64,000 nucleotides of DNA from Crotalaria pallida (GCA_037953625.1 CM075653.1:1674001-1738000), one strand, 5' to 3'; positions 37,489-49,215 are shown, counted from the stretch's first letter. Numbers and translations are program-made. The notes: a model not told the origin generated them from the sequence alone.

Positions 37489-37776
37489 AGAGTGAAGGGA
37501 CACTTTGGTCCCTCAAGTTTTTTGACAGGGACACTTTAGTCCCTCAAGAAATTTAATTCATTTTTAGTCCCCCAAAGTTTTCTAAAAGTATCAATTTAGT
37601 CCCTGTCCTATTTCCGTTAGCCACTTCGTTGAGGGACTAAATTGGTACTTTTGGAAAATATGAGGGACTAAATTGGTACTTTTGGAAAACATGAGGACTA
37701 AAAATGAATTAAATTTCTTGAGGGACTAAAGTGTCTCTGTCGAAAAACTTGAGGGACCAAAGTGTCCCTTCACTCT
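37489..37776. mobile_element. Foldback MITE (AGGGACACTTTGGTCC family)
   Basis: Arms of about 100 bp are nearly exact inverse complements: AGAGTGAAGGGACACTTTGG at 37489 and the inverse at the right end (TCCCTTCACTCT, 37776). Between them are repeated AGGGACTAAATTGGTACTT units on the right. The flanks are T-rich (TTTTTAT on both sides), so a target duplication is possible but weak. No coding capacity. Confidence 0.8.
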
Positions 37777-38416
37777 TTTTTATATATAAACATAACAAAA
37801 AAAAAAAAAAAATTAGCTACTTACTTATTACTTAAGAACTAGGTTCGCTCTCAATGTTAACATTGATTTACAAAAGAAGGTATTGATCATAATCATCAAT
37901 GCAAGATCAAAAGAGTACAGTCCAGCATAAATTGGTAGATGACGGAGTTCTTTAAACATGATGTCAAAGGTTTAATACTTGCTGTGGTATGGAAAATGTT
38001 TTTTTAGTAAAAACAAAATTCACTTCGGTGATCTCTATGCCTCAAAGGAGATTAATCTTTGATTATCGATTAGAGGATACCTTTGATGTAAAAAAAAAAA
38101 TCGTCAATGCAAGTAATGGCGGACATTGTGCTTCAAATTACCAATTTCACCATCCATTCTATCTAATAAAGGTCTCACAGGGTTTTGGAAAAGAAAAATA
38201 AAAAAAAAAAGAAGAAGAGAGAAAATGATTGAAGAATGTAACATTTTTTGTTTTAGTAAAATCACACATTTGATATCGGGCGGGTACCTAACAATGCAAG
38301 TTATGCATCAGCCAAGGTCTGAACACAGTAGTGTGTAGTCTGCCTAGGATCCACAATAACTGCCCCTTCAATTCAAATTCAATCAAGCTAAGAACGAACC
38401 TATATAGGTTGTGTTT

Positions 38417-39233
38417 TACTCCCTCTGTTTCATACGTAGAGTGTTTTAAGGTTATAGTACATGAGTTTTAAGTAATATTGGCAAAGCGGACGGGCAGACG
38501 GACATATATAAAGTAGTGTTTTAAGGTTATGCACGAGTTTTAAGTAATATTGACAAAACGGGCGGGCGGGCGAACATGACCCACGCTAGCACTTGGTCCG
38601 CATTTTGACATGTCCGCCCGTAAAAATATTTAGGGCCTAATTCCCTGTCTGCCCTAAGTGCGGGCAGGGCGGACCCGCTGCTGGCGGCTTGTATTATAAA
38701 AAAATAATTAATATTTTCTTCATTGTTTTGGTATAAATTTTTTTAAAAAAAAATTGCGGGCGGCCCGCCCGTACGCAAAACATGTGTTACATGTGTGTTA
38801 CACTAAGATGATTTTCTTTTTTAAAAAAAAAATAAATCCCAGCTCGCGGCCGTTCGCAGCTCGCATGCGCCCACCCGCGAAAAATAACGGGCGGGACGAG
38901 CGGACATGATTTAATTTTTTTTTTGTCAAAACTTATGCCCTGCCTGCAAAATATTGAGGGCGGGCGGCAGGGCCCGGGGGCCAAATCCCATTTTGCCAAT
39001 ACTAGTTTTAAGAAATGGTTAAATGATGTAAGGATTTGTTGTATTTGACTATAATACTCTTATGTAATCATTATTGAAGAGAGAGAAATGTATTAGAAGT
39101 GAAAAATAGAGTGTAACAAATAGGGGTGTGTTTGGAAAAATAGTATTAATTATGTATTGGGTTTATAAAAAACAAGACTTATGAAAAATAGTACAAATGT
39201 TAAAACAACATTACATATAAAACGGAGGGAGTA
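38417..39233. mobile_element. Stowaway MITE split by a hAT insertion
   Basis: Outer ends are CTCCCTCTGTTTCAT (38419) and ATAAAACGGAGGGAG (to 39231), flanked by TA (38417-38418, 39232-39233). Removing the hAT element leaves a Stowaway of about 275 bp. Its left part was duplicated after the hAT insertion (see findings). Confidence 0.85.
38465..39012. mobile_element. GC-rich hAT-like element nested in a Stowaway
   Basis: The element is 38473-39004. TIRs are TAATATTGGCAAA and, on the complement of the right end, TAGTATTGGCAAA. The 8-bp target duplication GTTTTAAG is perfect (38465-38472, 39005-39012). The interior is full of CGGGCGGGC words and encodes no transposase. Confidence 0.88.
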
Positions 39234-41544
39234 TATGCTGCCTAGCCTACCGTAAAACTTAAAAATGAGGCTTTTTTAGGTTAAGATTCAAAGAAATAGG
39301 AAAAAAAAACATAAATTGTAATTTTTTTTCTTTAAAAAAAACTATATCTGTTAATAAATTTTTATCATAATTAGCTTCTTAACAAGTATACTAAAGAATA
39401 TTTGTAAATATTTTCCTAAATACAAAAGATGGTGTAATTTTTTTATGTAGTTTTAACACATCATTATTTATACAATTTATATTTTAACTATCATTAACTT
39501 TTAAGCATAATCATCATAAATATGAGTGGTGAATGATGTACTAAATATTTAATTTTAGAGTTTAAAATAATTATTCATGTTAAATGATTTTATTTTTTTA
39601 TTTTTGCCTATCTTTAATCCATAAATATTGCTGCATGTCATCCTTTTCATTATTCTTCCTGAATAAAATGGACAAGTGCAAGTTGTATGAAGTTGACAAG
39701 TAAATCAAATCAAAATAGGGACAAATATGATAAAAGAGAAAGGACATTATAAATTAGCTCACCTATCTATTTTCCTGACACACAACCTTGTCTTGACCAA
39801 AGCTTGATAGCGACCATTGCTCTGCTGCTTTTTTTGCGTACATGAATTTTTGTAAACATTTTTTTTTCCTTAACATGTGAATATTACTCATGTAATAAAG
39901 CTTCATATATTCAACATATTTTGTGCCTCTACCATAAGATAAAATGTTTTATTTTTTATTTGTGTGATACAAATGGCTTTATAAATTGCGTATGAAAGAT
40001 TATAATCTTCAATCTTGTCTTCAAATTGAGGCTTTCCAACTTTATTTTGGTTTCACCTCTATAGGAGGCTAGCATTTGGAAGTTATTTGCGTAAGGCTAA
40101 GGGGGTGTCCCCCACCTTTGGTGGAGATGTAGCTACCACTTTAACTCAGTGGCAATTGAAATTTTCAACATCTGAATCAATTTTAGAGATTTTTGATGTT
40201 TATAAAGAAGAGAAGTTTAGGCTAAACTTTTTATAGACATATATAAAAATAAAATTCATAATTAATGTACAGCATCTTTAATTATAAGTGATTATTTATA
40301 TAAAATAAAATATAATATAATATAATATAATACACTTTGGACACGTGTATTAAATAATTTTCTGGTACATAATTAAATTAATAGCCTTGCTTCTGTCATC
40401 TTATCATACTTTTGTTATAATTTAATTCAACTAGGAGATATTAGTTGAATTGTGTTAAAAATGATTGAAATACAAGATGAAAATTATTAAATTTTATTGA
40501 AAGCATTCTAATTTCAACTATTTTTTATGTATTAAGAAAAAAAGTCTTTTAAAATATATTTGTGTAGAATTCAACAATCTATGGACCGCTACCCAGTTCC
40601 TACAGATTGTATAGGTATATTTGAATAAGTACAATATAAGATTTTCCCTTATTAATCAGTCCTTAATTCATAGGAGTAACTTTTAGTCTATACAAAGTAA
40701 CTCTCAAGTTTTGAGAAACCTATGTTAGCCTTGTAGATATCGTTTCTGAATAATCGCCCCTAATATGGCTTTGGCCTTTGTTGATTAACTTAACAACTTT
40801 TCTCGTTAAGTCACTACCATAGGAGTTAATTCATACATTCTGAGTTAGCTATGAGTTTTTATGAAAGTATAGGGAAAAGGGAAAAGCTTCTATAATCTCA
40901 TTCTTTTCCGAACATGGAACATCCCTTTCACTTGTTTATGTCCCTCACTCCCTCTATATTTTCTTAGTTCAATATAAGAATAGGTCATATTTAATTATAT
41001 CATTTAGATTAAAAAAAAAATATTTACATTTCCTAAAATGTTAAAAGGTATTTTATATTACAATTTTACTCTCTTAACTTACATTGAAAATTTCATAATA
41101 TATTGTTTCACATTAATGAACAAAGGATAAATAAGAAAAAGAACAATAAATGCTTCATTGAAAATATAAAATAACTTATAAATAAGATCAGAAAATATTT
41201 CTAAAATGTGATTTATAAATATTAGAGTTCTATACTAGTGGTAAAATGAGAAAGTTATGTTTTATTTACTCATAAGTTGAATCGAGTTTAGTTTAGTTAA
41301 AACTTTTTTATTACCAATCTTAATCCTCAAATGTTGCCTTTATTCATTACAACACGTGGTAGTGGTGGTGTTAAACATAGTACTAATTAATAGTAGAGAC
41401 TTTTTTTTTAACAATTAATGGTTAAGACTAAAATTAAACTTTTAAAATATTTAAGGGTTTTTTAGGACTAAAATGAAAATCTATTCAACTTCAAGGGAAA
41501 AAAACAATACTCAAAAGGAGAGTGAAAATTTGAAGTTTAAGTTA
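39234..41544. other. AT-rich intergenic DNA
   Basis: No gene recognised. A short TATAA-type repeat lies at about 40305-40333. Nothing else was assigned. Confidence 0.5.
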
Positions 41545-41759
41545 TTGTCACTCCTTGATTTTTTTTTTTTGTCACCCACTCGGTTCTCCAAGTACTACAT
41601 AGGTGCGTCTGGATCCGACCCGAGTCGCGTGCTTAGCTATGATAGCTAAGTCTCCCAACATAAGCTTTTTTCATCCACAAAAAATCGAACTGAAACCTTG
41701 GTTAAACGAGACCGAACCACTTACCATTCCTCCCAACCCACGTTGATTTGTCACTCCTT
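41545..41759 (-). mobile_element. tRNA-type SINE, family B copy 3
   Basis: On the minus strand the body (41747-41557) starts with the complement of CCCACGTTGAT and contains complements of the family blocks (GAGTCTCCCAACAT region, GACCCGAGTCGCG on +), ending in a poly(A) tail (poly(T) at 41559-41570 on +). A 12-bp duplication TTGTCACTCCTT brackets it (41545-41556 and 41748-41759). It sits about 370 bp upstream of the fasciclin-like gene. Confidence 0.88.
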
Positions 41760-42043
41760 TATCTACCGGGTGTTAAGGTAAAAGAGAAAATGATCATTTA
41801 CCAATATCAAGTTGGAAATGCAGCCATGCAGGTATCCATCATTTTATTCTCTAGACTTTATCTTCCTATAGCACATTCTAAGTTCCATGGGCTAACTACT
41901 TCAATATCATTATTAATATGCTCTGTTTCTGTTCCTGTTCATATAAGAGAATCAATCCCCCATGCAAAACCAACTCACCACCAACCTACACAAAGAGGGG
42001 GTGGGGGCGCAACACAGGCGTGGCGTGAAATTATTAACGTGGA

Positions 42044-42050
42044 TATAAAT
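42044..42050 (+). promoter_or_regulatory. Likely TATA box of the fasciclin-like gene
   Basis: TATAAAT lies about 80 bp before the ATG at 42129, leaving a leader of roughly 50 nt if transcription starts about 30 bp downstream. This is a motif-and-position call. Confidence 0.6.
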
Positions 42051-42128
42051 ACCAAACAATAGCGAGATTCCATTCACTACTCATTAACAATATAATTTCA
42101 AGCAAGAACATCATCTTTTCCCTAACTA

Positions 42129-42659
42129 ATGGCTCTCTGGCTTGTGCTCCTTCTTACAATCTTTACACTCAGTAAATGTCAGTCCTCCACAGCTTCATTT
42201 AACCAAACTGATCTGCAGGCAGCCATGACCGACATGAGAAGCCGGTCTTACTACGGCTTCGTCATCCTTCTCAAAATCCTCAACAGCCAACCCAACTCAC
42301 TGCAAAACAATGATCTGACATTCTTAATGCCAAGTGATGAAGATCTATCTAAGTTCTCCATAACTCCGGATCAGCTCCATGATTTCCTACTCAGCCATTC
42401 TATTCCAACACCACTGGTGCTCAATCACCTATTACACTTTCCAAATGGCTCTGTGGTTCCCTCTAGCATTCCAACCAGATCCATCAACATAACCAACGGC
42501 GGGAAATCAGGCTTGTTTGTCAACAATGCAAAAATTGTCACACCAAATGTGTGCCAAAGCTCTTTCATAAGGTGCCATGGAATCAGTGCTGCTTTGACAT
42601 TTGACAACACCGTTCGAGCACCGAGCTCCAAACCTAAACCCCCTAGCATAGAACAATAA
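42129..42659 (+). CDS. Single-domain fasciclin-like protein (FAS1)
   Basis: Fasciclin-like proteins act at the cell surface or wall in plants. This intronless gene encodes 176 aa. The first about 18 residues form a signal peptide (MALWLVLLLTIFTLSKC). One FAS1 domain follows, with the H1-like NNDLTFLMPSDEDLSKF and the later LLHFPNGSVVPSSIPTRS, INITNGG and LFVNNAKIV. The C-terminus is short and proline/serine-rich (SSKPKPPSIEQ) and has no hydrophobic tail, so no GPI anchor is expected. It resembles the short FLA19/20/21-type group rather than classical arabinogalactan FLAs. The start was chosen because it begins the signal peptide and follows a TATA box. It is convergent with the OBERON-type gene (454 bp between stops). 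Confidence 0.85.
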   Translation: MALWLVLLLTIFTLSKCQSSTASFNQTDLQAAMTDMRSRSYYGFVILLKILNSQPNSLQNNDLTFLMPSDEDLSKFSITPDQLHDFLLSHSIPTPLVLNHLLHFPNGSVVPSSIPTRSINITNGGKSGLFVNNAKIVTPNVCQSSFIRCHGISAALTFDNTVRAPSSKPKPPSIEQ

Positions 42660-42744
42660 TGTACTAAACCCACAGCCTAATCTGTGTCAAAATAAAGCGA
42701 ACAATACTCACCCTCTTGCTGTAATGTAGTGCCGTTTTATCAAT

Positions 42745-42750
42745 AATAAA
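42745..42750 (+). terminator. Poly(A) signal of the fasciclin-like gene
   Basis: AATAAA about 85 bp after the stop, preceded by a second AATAAA at about 42691. The nearer one is equally possible; plants use degenerate signals. Confidence 0.5.
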
Positions 42751-43112
42751 ACATCATTTTTACTTTGTCTCCACTTACCATTTATCTAGATTCCTGTAAA
42801 ACTCACAGAGGACATAATAAAATATGACTATCGATCATCACAATGATAAATATATTGATCAACTAATTAGATCCCACGATATGCAACAACACATAAACAA
42901 TTTTGTCAAACACATATTTATACATACACTGCACGGAACAAGTCTAGTTTCAAACTGATTTTAAAAGCCTTTAAAAGTACCTCTTCCAACTACAAAGGCT
43001 TACACTGTCTTGAATCTAATGGAATTAAATTGGACTGACTCTTCATCAATTGTTCAGGCAAGATGACATAGCTATAATATATAAAAGATTGCAACATACA
43101 CTGAAGCAGCAC

Positions 43113-45674
43113 TCATGGATTTGTTCGGAAAGTATGGCACTCATTAGATTGACTATCTGCCTTTGGGGGAACACTACTGTAGAGAAGATCATGGATTTTG
43201 GAATAAATCAGCATAGAAGATGGGTCACCACCACTACTGCTCTGTGATAAGCGAGAACTCTCCTGCAATTTGATCTTCTCATACAGATATTGCTTCTCAG
43301 CCTCAGCCTCACTTAATTTTTGTTTCAAATAATTGGTAGTATACTCTTCCTCTGATTTATCTGACTTGGCAAGTGCAATCCTCTGGAGTCTCTCAGCCTC
43401 TCGTTTAGCCTCATTAGCCTTCAATTGAAACATCTCAGCCTCTGCATTTTTAAGCCTAACAATTCTCTCCAATTCTTCAATCTGTGACTTCTTTTTTTGC
43501 CTATCCATCTTGAGTTCAGCTGCTTCTCTGGCCTTATCTGCCATTTCACGATCACAAGCTTCGAGAGCCAAGCGAGCCTTCTTGAACATTCTCATCTTCT
43601 CGTCAGCTACCATTTCCATCTTTCTTATAGCCTCCTGTACCACTTCAGCAATTCTATTGCATGCCTCCTGTGGAGCAATCAGCCTTCCACTTTCTGCATT
43701 TTCCAGGCTCTTTGGAGAGTCCAGCTCAAGCTCTTTATTCAGGAAAAGCTTTGGTTAGCAGCGAAACATCCAGTTGCAATAATAGTATTAACTTACAGCA
43801 TGTTTGGTATAGATTGAAATTGTTGTTTTAGATTATTTTTTGAGAAAATAAGTTTCTTTTATAATTTACGTTTGTTTGGTAACTTAGATTAAATTATAAA
43901 AGATTATTTTTTAAGAAAATAATCTCAAAAACCAATCTAAAGAAAGGGAGTTTATGATTATTTCTTGAAAGATTATTTTTCATGACATTTCACTTAACCT
44001 ATCCTACCCTTCCACAACTTCAATATTCCCATCACATTTATTTTAATATTCCTTTACGTTGCACGCATCTATATCTTTTTTGTAATTTACTTTGTAAAAA
44101 ATAATATTTTTACACAGTCCAAACGAAACAAATTAACTTTAAATTCACTTTTCAGCTAGGATACCCAAACATAAATATATTATAATTTAAACAAATTATA
44201 ATCCGACATAAATATAATCCTAATCTAATTTTTTCAGCCATACCTAACGCACACTAATTGATGATGCCTACTTTTCTAATGATTGGATACCACCATTTTA
44301 TTCCCCAAATTTGGATTTCGATTTTACAACAAACAATAAAAGCCTTTTCCTAATAGGTGAGGTTGGCTACCTGGACCCATATACCTCTACCTCCATATTT
44401 TTTTAATTGGACATCCTTTTAGACACAATCAAATATGATACAGAAATGGTGAATGAAACCCCCAAAAAGAAATGCAAACCATTACAATTCAAACTACGTT
44501 TATACATAAAACCAATAACTTATATATATCATTGGAGAAATTGCAAGACTACAATTTGCATGTAAACTAGAAAACTTGTACCTTGGAAAACCATCAATAT
44601 AGCCCTGCATGCTGCCTTAGAATCCACTTTTCCACTTTTCAGTTTTTCCTTGAGATCATCACACTTCCAAAATAGTTTCCTACCTCGTGGGTCTTTACTA
44701 CCATGAAAGATCCTGCTAACAAAATCAAGCTCCCTCACCAAGGCCTCCCCATCCCAGGATGGTGCACAATGCTGGAAGACATCTTTGACCCAACCCAACA
44801 GTTCTGAAGTCCTATTGCATGCTTGACACCTGAAAACCATTTCACTTGGTCCTGCTCCACTCTTCATAGAAGGGCCCATGCAAATAAGTTGCTCACGAAT
44901 GGCACAATCTGTGTGAGTCCAATGAGAACACAGATCACATCCAATCCAGCGGCATGTATTTACTTCGAAGTCAAACTTACTGCAGATAACACACATGCAA
45001 AGATTGCAGAAACCATTGCTGTTGGTGCATGTTTCACAGGTACAATCATCAGCAGGAAGCTGGTTTTGGCAAGCTATGTTTCTGCATCTCTTGTACACAA
45101 ATATCTCAATTAGGGAAGTCTGTGATAGACTGATGCTAGGGTGTAAAAAGCCTTGAATTCCAGTATTTATGGCAACAAGGATTTCAAGCTGCACACGATG
45201 CGCTCTAATCAATGTCTTGGCTGTTAAATCAGATCTATTCTGAACAAGCTTCTGTAAAATGAAAAATTCTTCTCTGTGCTGTGAGGCGTTCCCTCCCTCA
45301 AGGATAACTCTGAGTCCATTTTTCAGCTCCTCTAGAAATTCTTCAGGTAGACGATGCATTTTTTCACAGATTATATCAACTCTTTCTCTAGCAATGTCCT
45401 GAAGACTAATTTTGTCAGCACTAGAAACACGGCGAATAACCGACTGCTCAGGGATATCAATGTCAGCTTTCCCGTTCTCCATCTTCTTTGCCGCCGCAAT
45501 CGCATCAGCAGTGGGCCATGTTTCACGAGAACTGGCACTTTCAGTCGGAGATTCACGGAGATTGTCAGAGTTTGATCTAGGCTCCTCCGGAGAGAGGTGA
45601 GGATGATCCGAAGAAACTAGAGACAGGGAAGTTTGTAGTCCTCCAACTCGTGACTGCTGACGCGGAGGGAGCAT
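43113..45674 (-). CDS. OBE1/OBE2-like: OBERON1/2-type PHD-finger protein
   Basis: OBERON proteins are nuclear PHD-finger proteins needed to set up and maintain meristems. Two coding exons (45674-44582 and 43732-43113) join in phase 1 at FQ|ELELDSPKSLEN and give 570 aa. The atypical PHD region (about residues 197-290) has CRNIACQ, CTCETC, CNLCMCVIC, CRWIGCDLCSHWTHTDC and FRCQAC. A long coiled coil fills the C-terminal third (QKKKSQIEELERIVRLK, EAEMFQLKANEAKREAERL), which in this family mediates dimerisation. The conserved end PFRSNP-type tail appears here as CHTFRTNP. A 5' UTR intron runs from 46582 (donor) to 45705 (acceptor). An upstream ATG at 45720 lies within that intron. The N-terminus begins at MLPPRQQ; family members often have about 12 residues more (MGTSSGSN...). 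The intron between the coding exons holds a MITE (43798-44263). Confidence 0.92.
43798..44263. mobile_element. AT-rich MITE in OBERON intron (TGTTTGGTATAG family)
   Basis: It begins GCATGTTTGGTATAG at 43798 and ends CCATACCTAACGCACAC, whose complement (GTGTGCGTTAGGTATGG) resembles the start. Shared phrases with 19455-19870 are TAATCTAATTTTTT-type and ATACCCAAACATAAA. It lies between the two coding exons, 66 bp from the 3' exon. Confidence 0.6.
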
Positions 45675-46690
45675 TTTCGCGAAAGTTTCTGGTTAAGTTA
45701 GAGCCTGCAAAGATACCCATTAGAAAATCTACTTTGTCAGTCACTAGCACAAGGGAATATATGTGCATTAGATACCATCACCATACATGATTATTATTAT
45801 TATTATCACACCGTAAATGTTAAATATTAGGGACTCGAAGAAAATCATAATCACGAAAGTCGCAAGTTCGCAACCTTTCATCCTCGATCCGAACTCCCCA
45901 CAAATCTCCAAAATACGGAAAACATTAAATAAGCAAATAAAAAAGGAAAGAAAATATACTACCTCCGTCCCTAAATATAAGACTCTTTTGACATTTTTAT
46001 TTTGTCCCTATTTATAAGACCTTATATCAATTTTCAATAACAATTAATTACTTCTTTCCATAAACACCCCTGTTTATTTAATACTTTTTAGATTTTCAAT
46101 ACAATTAATAGAGTTATTTTTTAAAATACATATCAAATGTTCACATTTCCAATACCATTAATTAAATTAATCAACTTTCTTAATGACGTGAAATCTAGCA
46201 AAAAGGTCTTATTTACTACCAAAACCCCACACAAGATCCAAATAATTTAACACAAGTGATTATTATTATTTACTGTTGGTGCTGTTGTTATACAAAAGTT
46301 AAGCACAAAAGAAGCTAGAGAGAGCTATACAACATAGTATATCATAGAAAAGAAGCAGCAAGCAAGTTGAAACAGCAGATCAAGTAACAAAGATTGAAAC
46401 TTGAATTGACCCATCACGCAAAACAAAGTAAGTTGACCTAAAATTTAGCACTTTGAGCTCTTCCAAATAAAATAGAATAAAATTCTAATAAATTCATGAA
46501 ATTATAGCAAAGATCTCTACTTTATGATTTAAAAGAGAGAGAGAGAGAATTTTGGATTGAAAGGGAGGGAGAAGAAGCTCACCGGAGGAGAAGAAGAAGA
46601 AGTCTCTCACCGTCAACGATTGGAGTGTGTATCTTTTCTTAACGCTTCAATCAAAATAGAAGACTCTGAAAGAAAGGGGTTTTGGTCAAA
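45675..46690 (-). promoter_or_regulatory. 5' leader with intron of the OBERON-type gene
   Basis: A short non-coding first exon ends at 46583 (CTCCG|GTGAGC on -), the intron runs to TTTGCAG at 45711-45705, and 30 nt of leader precede the ATG at 45674. GA-rich sequence at 46532-46610 suits a plant leader. A MITE-like half end (CCTCCGTCCCTAAATATAAGAC, near 45963) lies inside the intron. The transcription start is not known. Confidence 0.6.
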
Positions 46691-46924
46691 ATAAGTATGG
46701 GCACTGTTCCTATTTTACCCTTCACCGTTGCTATGGTTCAGACTGGATCAAAAGGCTGATCCGGTCCACCTTGGTCTTATGCCCCAGGGATGGTTAATGG
46801 TTTGATATATCATTTTTTTTTCTTTAAAGAAATTTTTGTCAATGTAAAAATTTGGTTAATTTTATTGGTAGGATTGAAAATGTGAATAATTTATATATTT
46901 TTAAAATTACGATTATCTATATTA
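46691..46924. other. Upstream region of the OBERON-type gene
   Basis: Probable promoter DNA. It has a GC-richer patch at about 46700-46790, then AT-rich sequence. No distinct motif can be assigned. Confidence 0.4.
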
Positions 46925-48469
46925 TCTATATTATTATATAAAGAAAATCAAGTTTTTTAACTGTTTCTAACTAACATTGCTAATAGAGTAGCTGACGTAA
47001 ATTAGTGTATGCCTAAAATACCCCTATCCTAATTCTAAATTACAATAACTTTTAAATAATTGTGTTGTAACTGTCGTGCCATCTGATGTCCACTATTCTT
47101 GTTGTTTATAAACAATCATACAGTGTTGTTATTTCCTTCTTTGTTAACTTACAGTTCCAAATCAAAAAACAGTTTTCCCTGACCCTAAACAAACGGTGGT
47201 CTCCAATGTTTGGTCTCAAGTGGTTTTGAGGAATTGCATATCCCTTTCATTTTCAAGAAAAACCTTATCATTCCCTCAGAGCACTTTGTTTTCTCTCTGT
47301 TCAAGTCAATACTTTTCTTCTTCCCATCTTATTTTGCTAATCGAAGTTCGCTTTTGAGTAGTATATGAAGCGTGAGGTCCTTGGTGAAGGTACCTATGGA
47401 GTTGTTTAAACCTAGGTACCATTTTTTATTATTAAAAAAAAAAATCTAATTATGCAAAAATTTATGTTGATTTTCAGTGTGAAAAATAAAAGATTTTTTC
47501 CTTTTCTTCGTTGTTGTGTGTTATAATTGGGTCTTTCAATAAAATTTGGAATTTGCAGAGGTTTCATTCTTTACTGTTCAACTGTTTCCAAAGGATTGAA
47601 TGAAGGAATAGAGAACAGGGTGGAGTAAGTGGACAAATGGTAGGACTACTAACATCGATAGCCACATATCCCATCAAGTATTTTTCAACCACCACCAAGT
47701 AGTTCCAAGAGGTTATTGGTACCCAGATCGCTAAACAGGTTTCTTGCTTTCCCCAATTTACATAATCATTTTCTCATTTCCCTGAAAAAGCATCCAATTT
47801 TCTTCTCTACTTTCAATTTCTATGATAACATATTAGGAACAGAGAAAACAAATGTGAAAGATTAGAAAGGGAGGCAAACCCAAATCACATAACAAGGGGA
47901 AAGTCGAGGTAGGAAGGAAGGTGGCTGGCAATGATCGTATTCATGTACATTGGTGTGCAATGGTTCAAAGACGGCAGTGGCAGGCAACGGTCGTGGTCAT
48001 AACAGTTTGATTAATGTTTCGAATCACCCAATCGTTGAGGAAAATGACATAGTCATTGTGTTCAGGTGTTATTAAATAGCAATGCTATTTTGTTGTAACT
48101 TTCATATGTATCAAATTACAGGATGTATAATTGGTTTAAAAATAGGTTAACAGTGTTGTGTAATTTGAGCATACTAAAACAACCTTATAAACATACTCAT
48201 TTCAATTACGATCTTTAATAAAAATATATACTTCAGTCTATATTTTTTTTAAACTTTTCTATTCATTTTACAAATAGCTACAGATGAATTGAAACGTGAC
48301 GTGCCAACAATCAAGTTTTACATCATAGAGTGCATTGGGGGGACAAATGTGATTTCTATGAATCAATTTGGGGATGTGAGTCACACTTTGGGTGGAGTCA
48401 TCCCGAAAAATTAAACAGAAAATAAAAAAAAAAGATCATTTTTATCATTTTTGTTTGCCAGAATTAATG
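46925..48469 (+). mobile_element. Possible Helitron with captured gene scraps
   Basis: The start A|TCTATATTATTATATAAAG (46925) has the layout of Helitron 5' ends. About 440 bp in, 47365-47409 reads MKREVLGEGTYGVV then TAA, the glycine-rich loop of a CDK-type kinase (closest to the CDKD/CAK pattern) with the next residues lost. Around it are non-repetitive, richer stretches (47160-47350, 47570-47960) that may also come from genes, but I cannot name them. No matching hairpin-CTRR 3' end was found on this strand before the inverted repeat at 48470, so the right boundary is arbitrary. Confidence 0.4.
47365..47409 (+). pseudogene. CDK-like kinase glycine-loop fragment
   Basis: Fourteen codons, MKREVLGEGTYGVV, then an in-frame TAA, matching the start of a cyclin-dependent kinase N-lobe (GEGTYGVV loop). 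The expected downstream VAIKK lysine and everything after are absent. An upstream in-frame TAG at 47359 also blocks extension. It is a fragment only. Confidence 0.6.
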
Positions 48470-49215
48470 AGTAATTTCCTATAGGTGTTGGAGTTCACCT
48501 ATGAATATTTTCATATTTAATATAATGTTTCATTCCACCTTTTAAAACTTCTATTTGAAGTTAAAAAATAAATATTGCAATCAATTACTTAAAAAAAAAA
48601 ACTACAGATGACCTTTGGTAATTATTATTTTTGATGAAGAACTATGGTGACTTGCAACCAGTATAAGAAGAAACGCAACGCGGGCGGTAAGGCACTAATT
48701 GTGGATTTTTTTGTCAGTTATGTTTTGGTTAATTAGTTAAATATCAATTATATATGTTCTGAATATGATTTAAAATAAAAATAGAGTTTAATATATGTGT
48801 ACTAACAGTGTAAAGTTTTTTACACTGTCGGTGTATCATTCAAAATCCATACAAATTACTTTTACTTGCAAGTCGACCATTGCTAACCCATCAACGGTGG
48901 ATGATATCTTGACGGTGTAAAAAATCTTTACACTGTCAGTATATATACTATTTTCTATATACTCGCTCAAATTTTTTACTTTATCTGAAATTATTCTGGA
49001 TATATATGACAATTTCGGTCTTCAATATAGATAGTTAGAGTTAGTTTACATTTGACCAAACAAATTATTTCTTATACCACTGTCTTCTTTTCATCTTTAA
49101 TATAAAACAAGACGAAAAGAATGTTGATTTACAAATATAATATTATATGACAAACAACTCTATGATAAAATCACGACAATAAGAATGCGGATCGAATGCC
49201 TGTCTATACGCTAGT
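48470..49215 (-). repeat. Inverted dispersed duplication, copy B (unoccupied)
   Basis: Reverse complement of copy A (8069-9927) without either transposon. At the hAT site it reads TGACTTGCAACCAGTATA near 48649, with no insertion. At the Stowaway site it reads TTTAATATAATGTTTC near 48519, with one TA. At its right end the match fades near CTAGTATTT (49211), where copy A has AAAACTAGCG. Confidence 0.85.

Noticed and set aside
41748..42062. 104-codon frame upstream of the fasciclin-like gene
   Set aside because: Overlaps the end of a SINE and the fasciclin promoter; no recognisable domain.
45412..45600. Open frames on + opposite the OBERON exon
   Set aside because: Shadow frames of a coding exon on the other strand.
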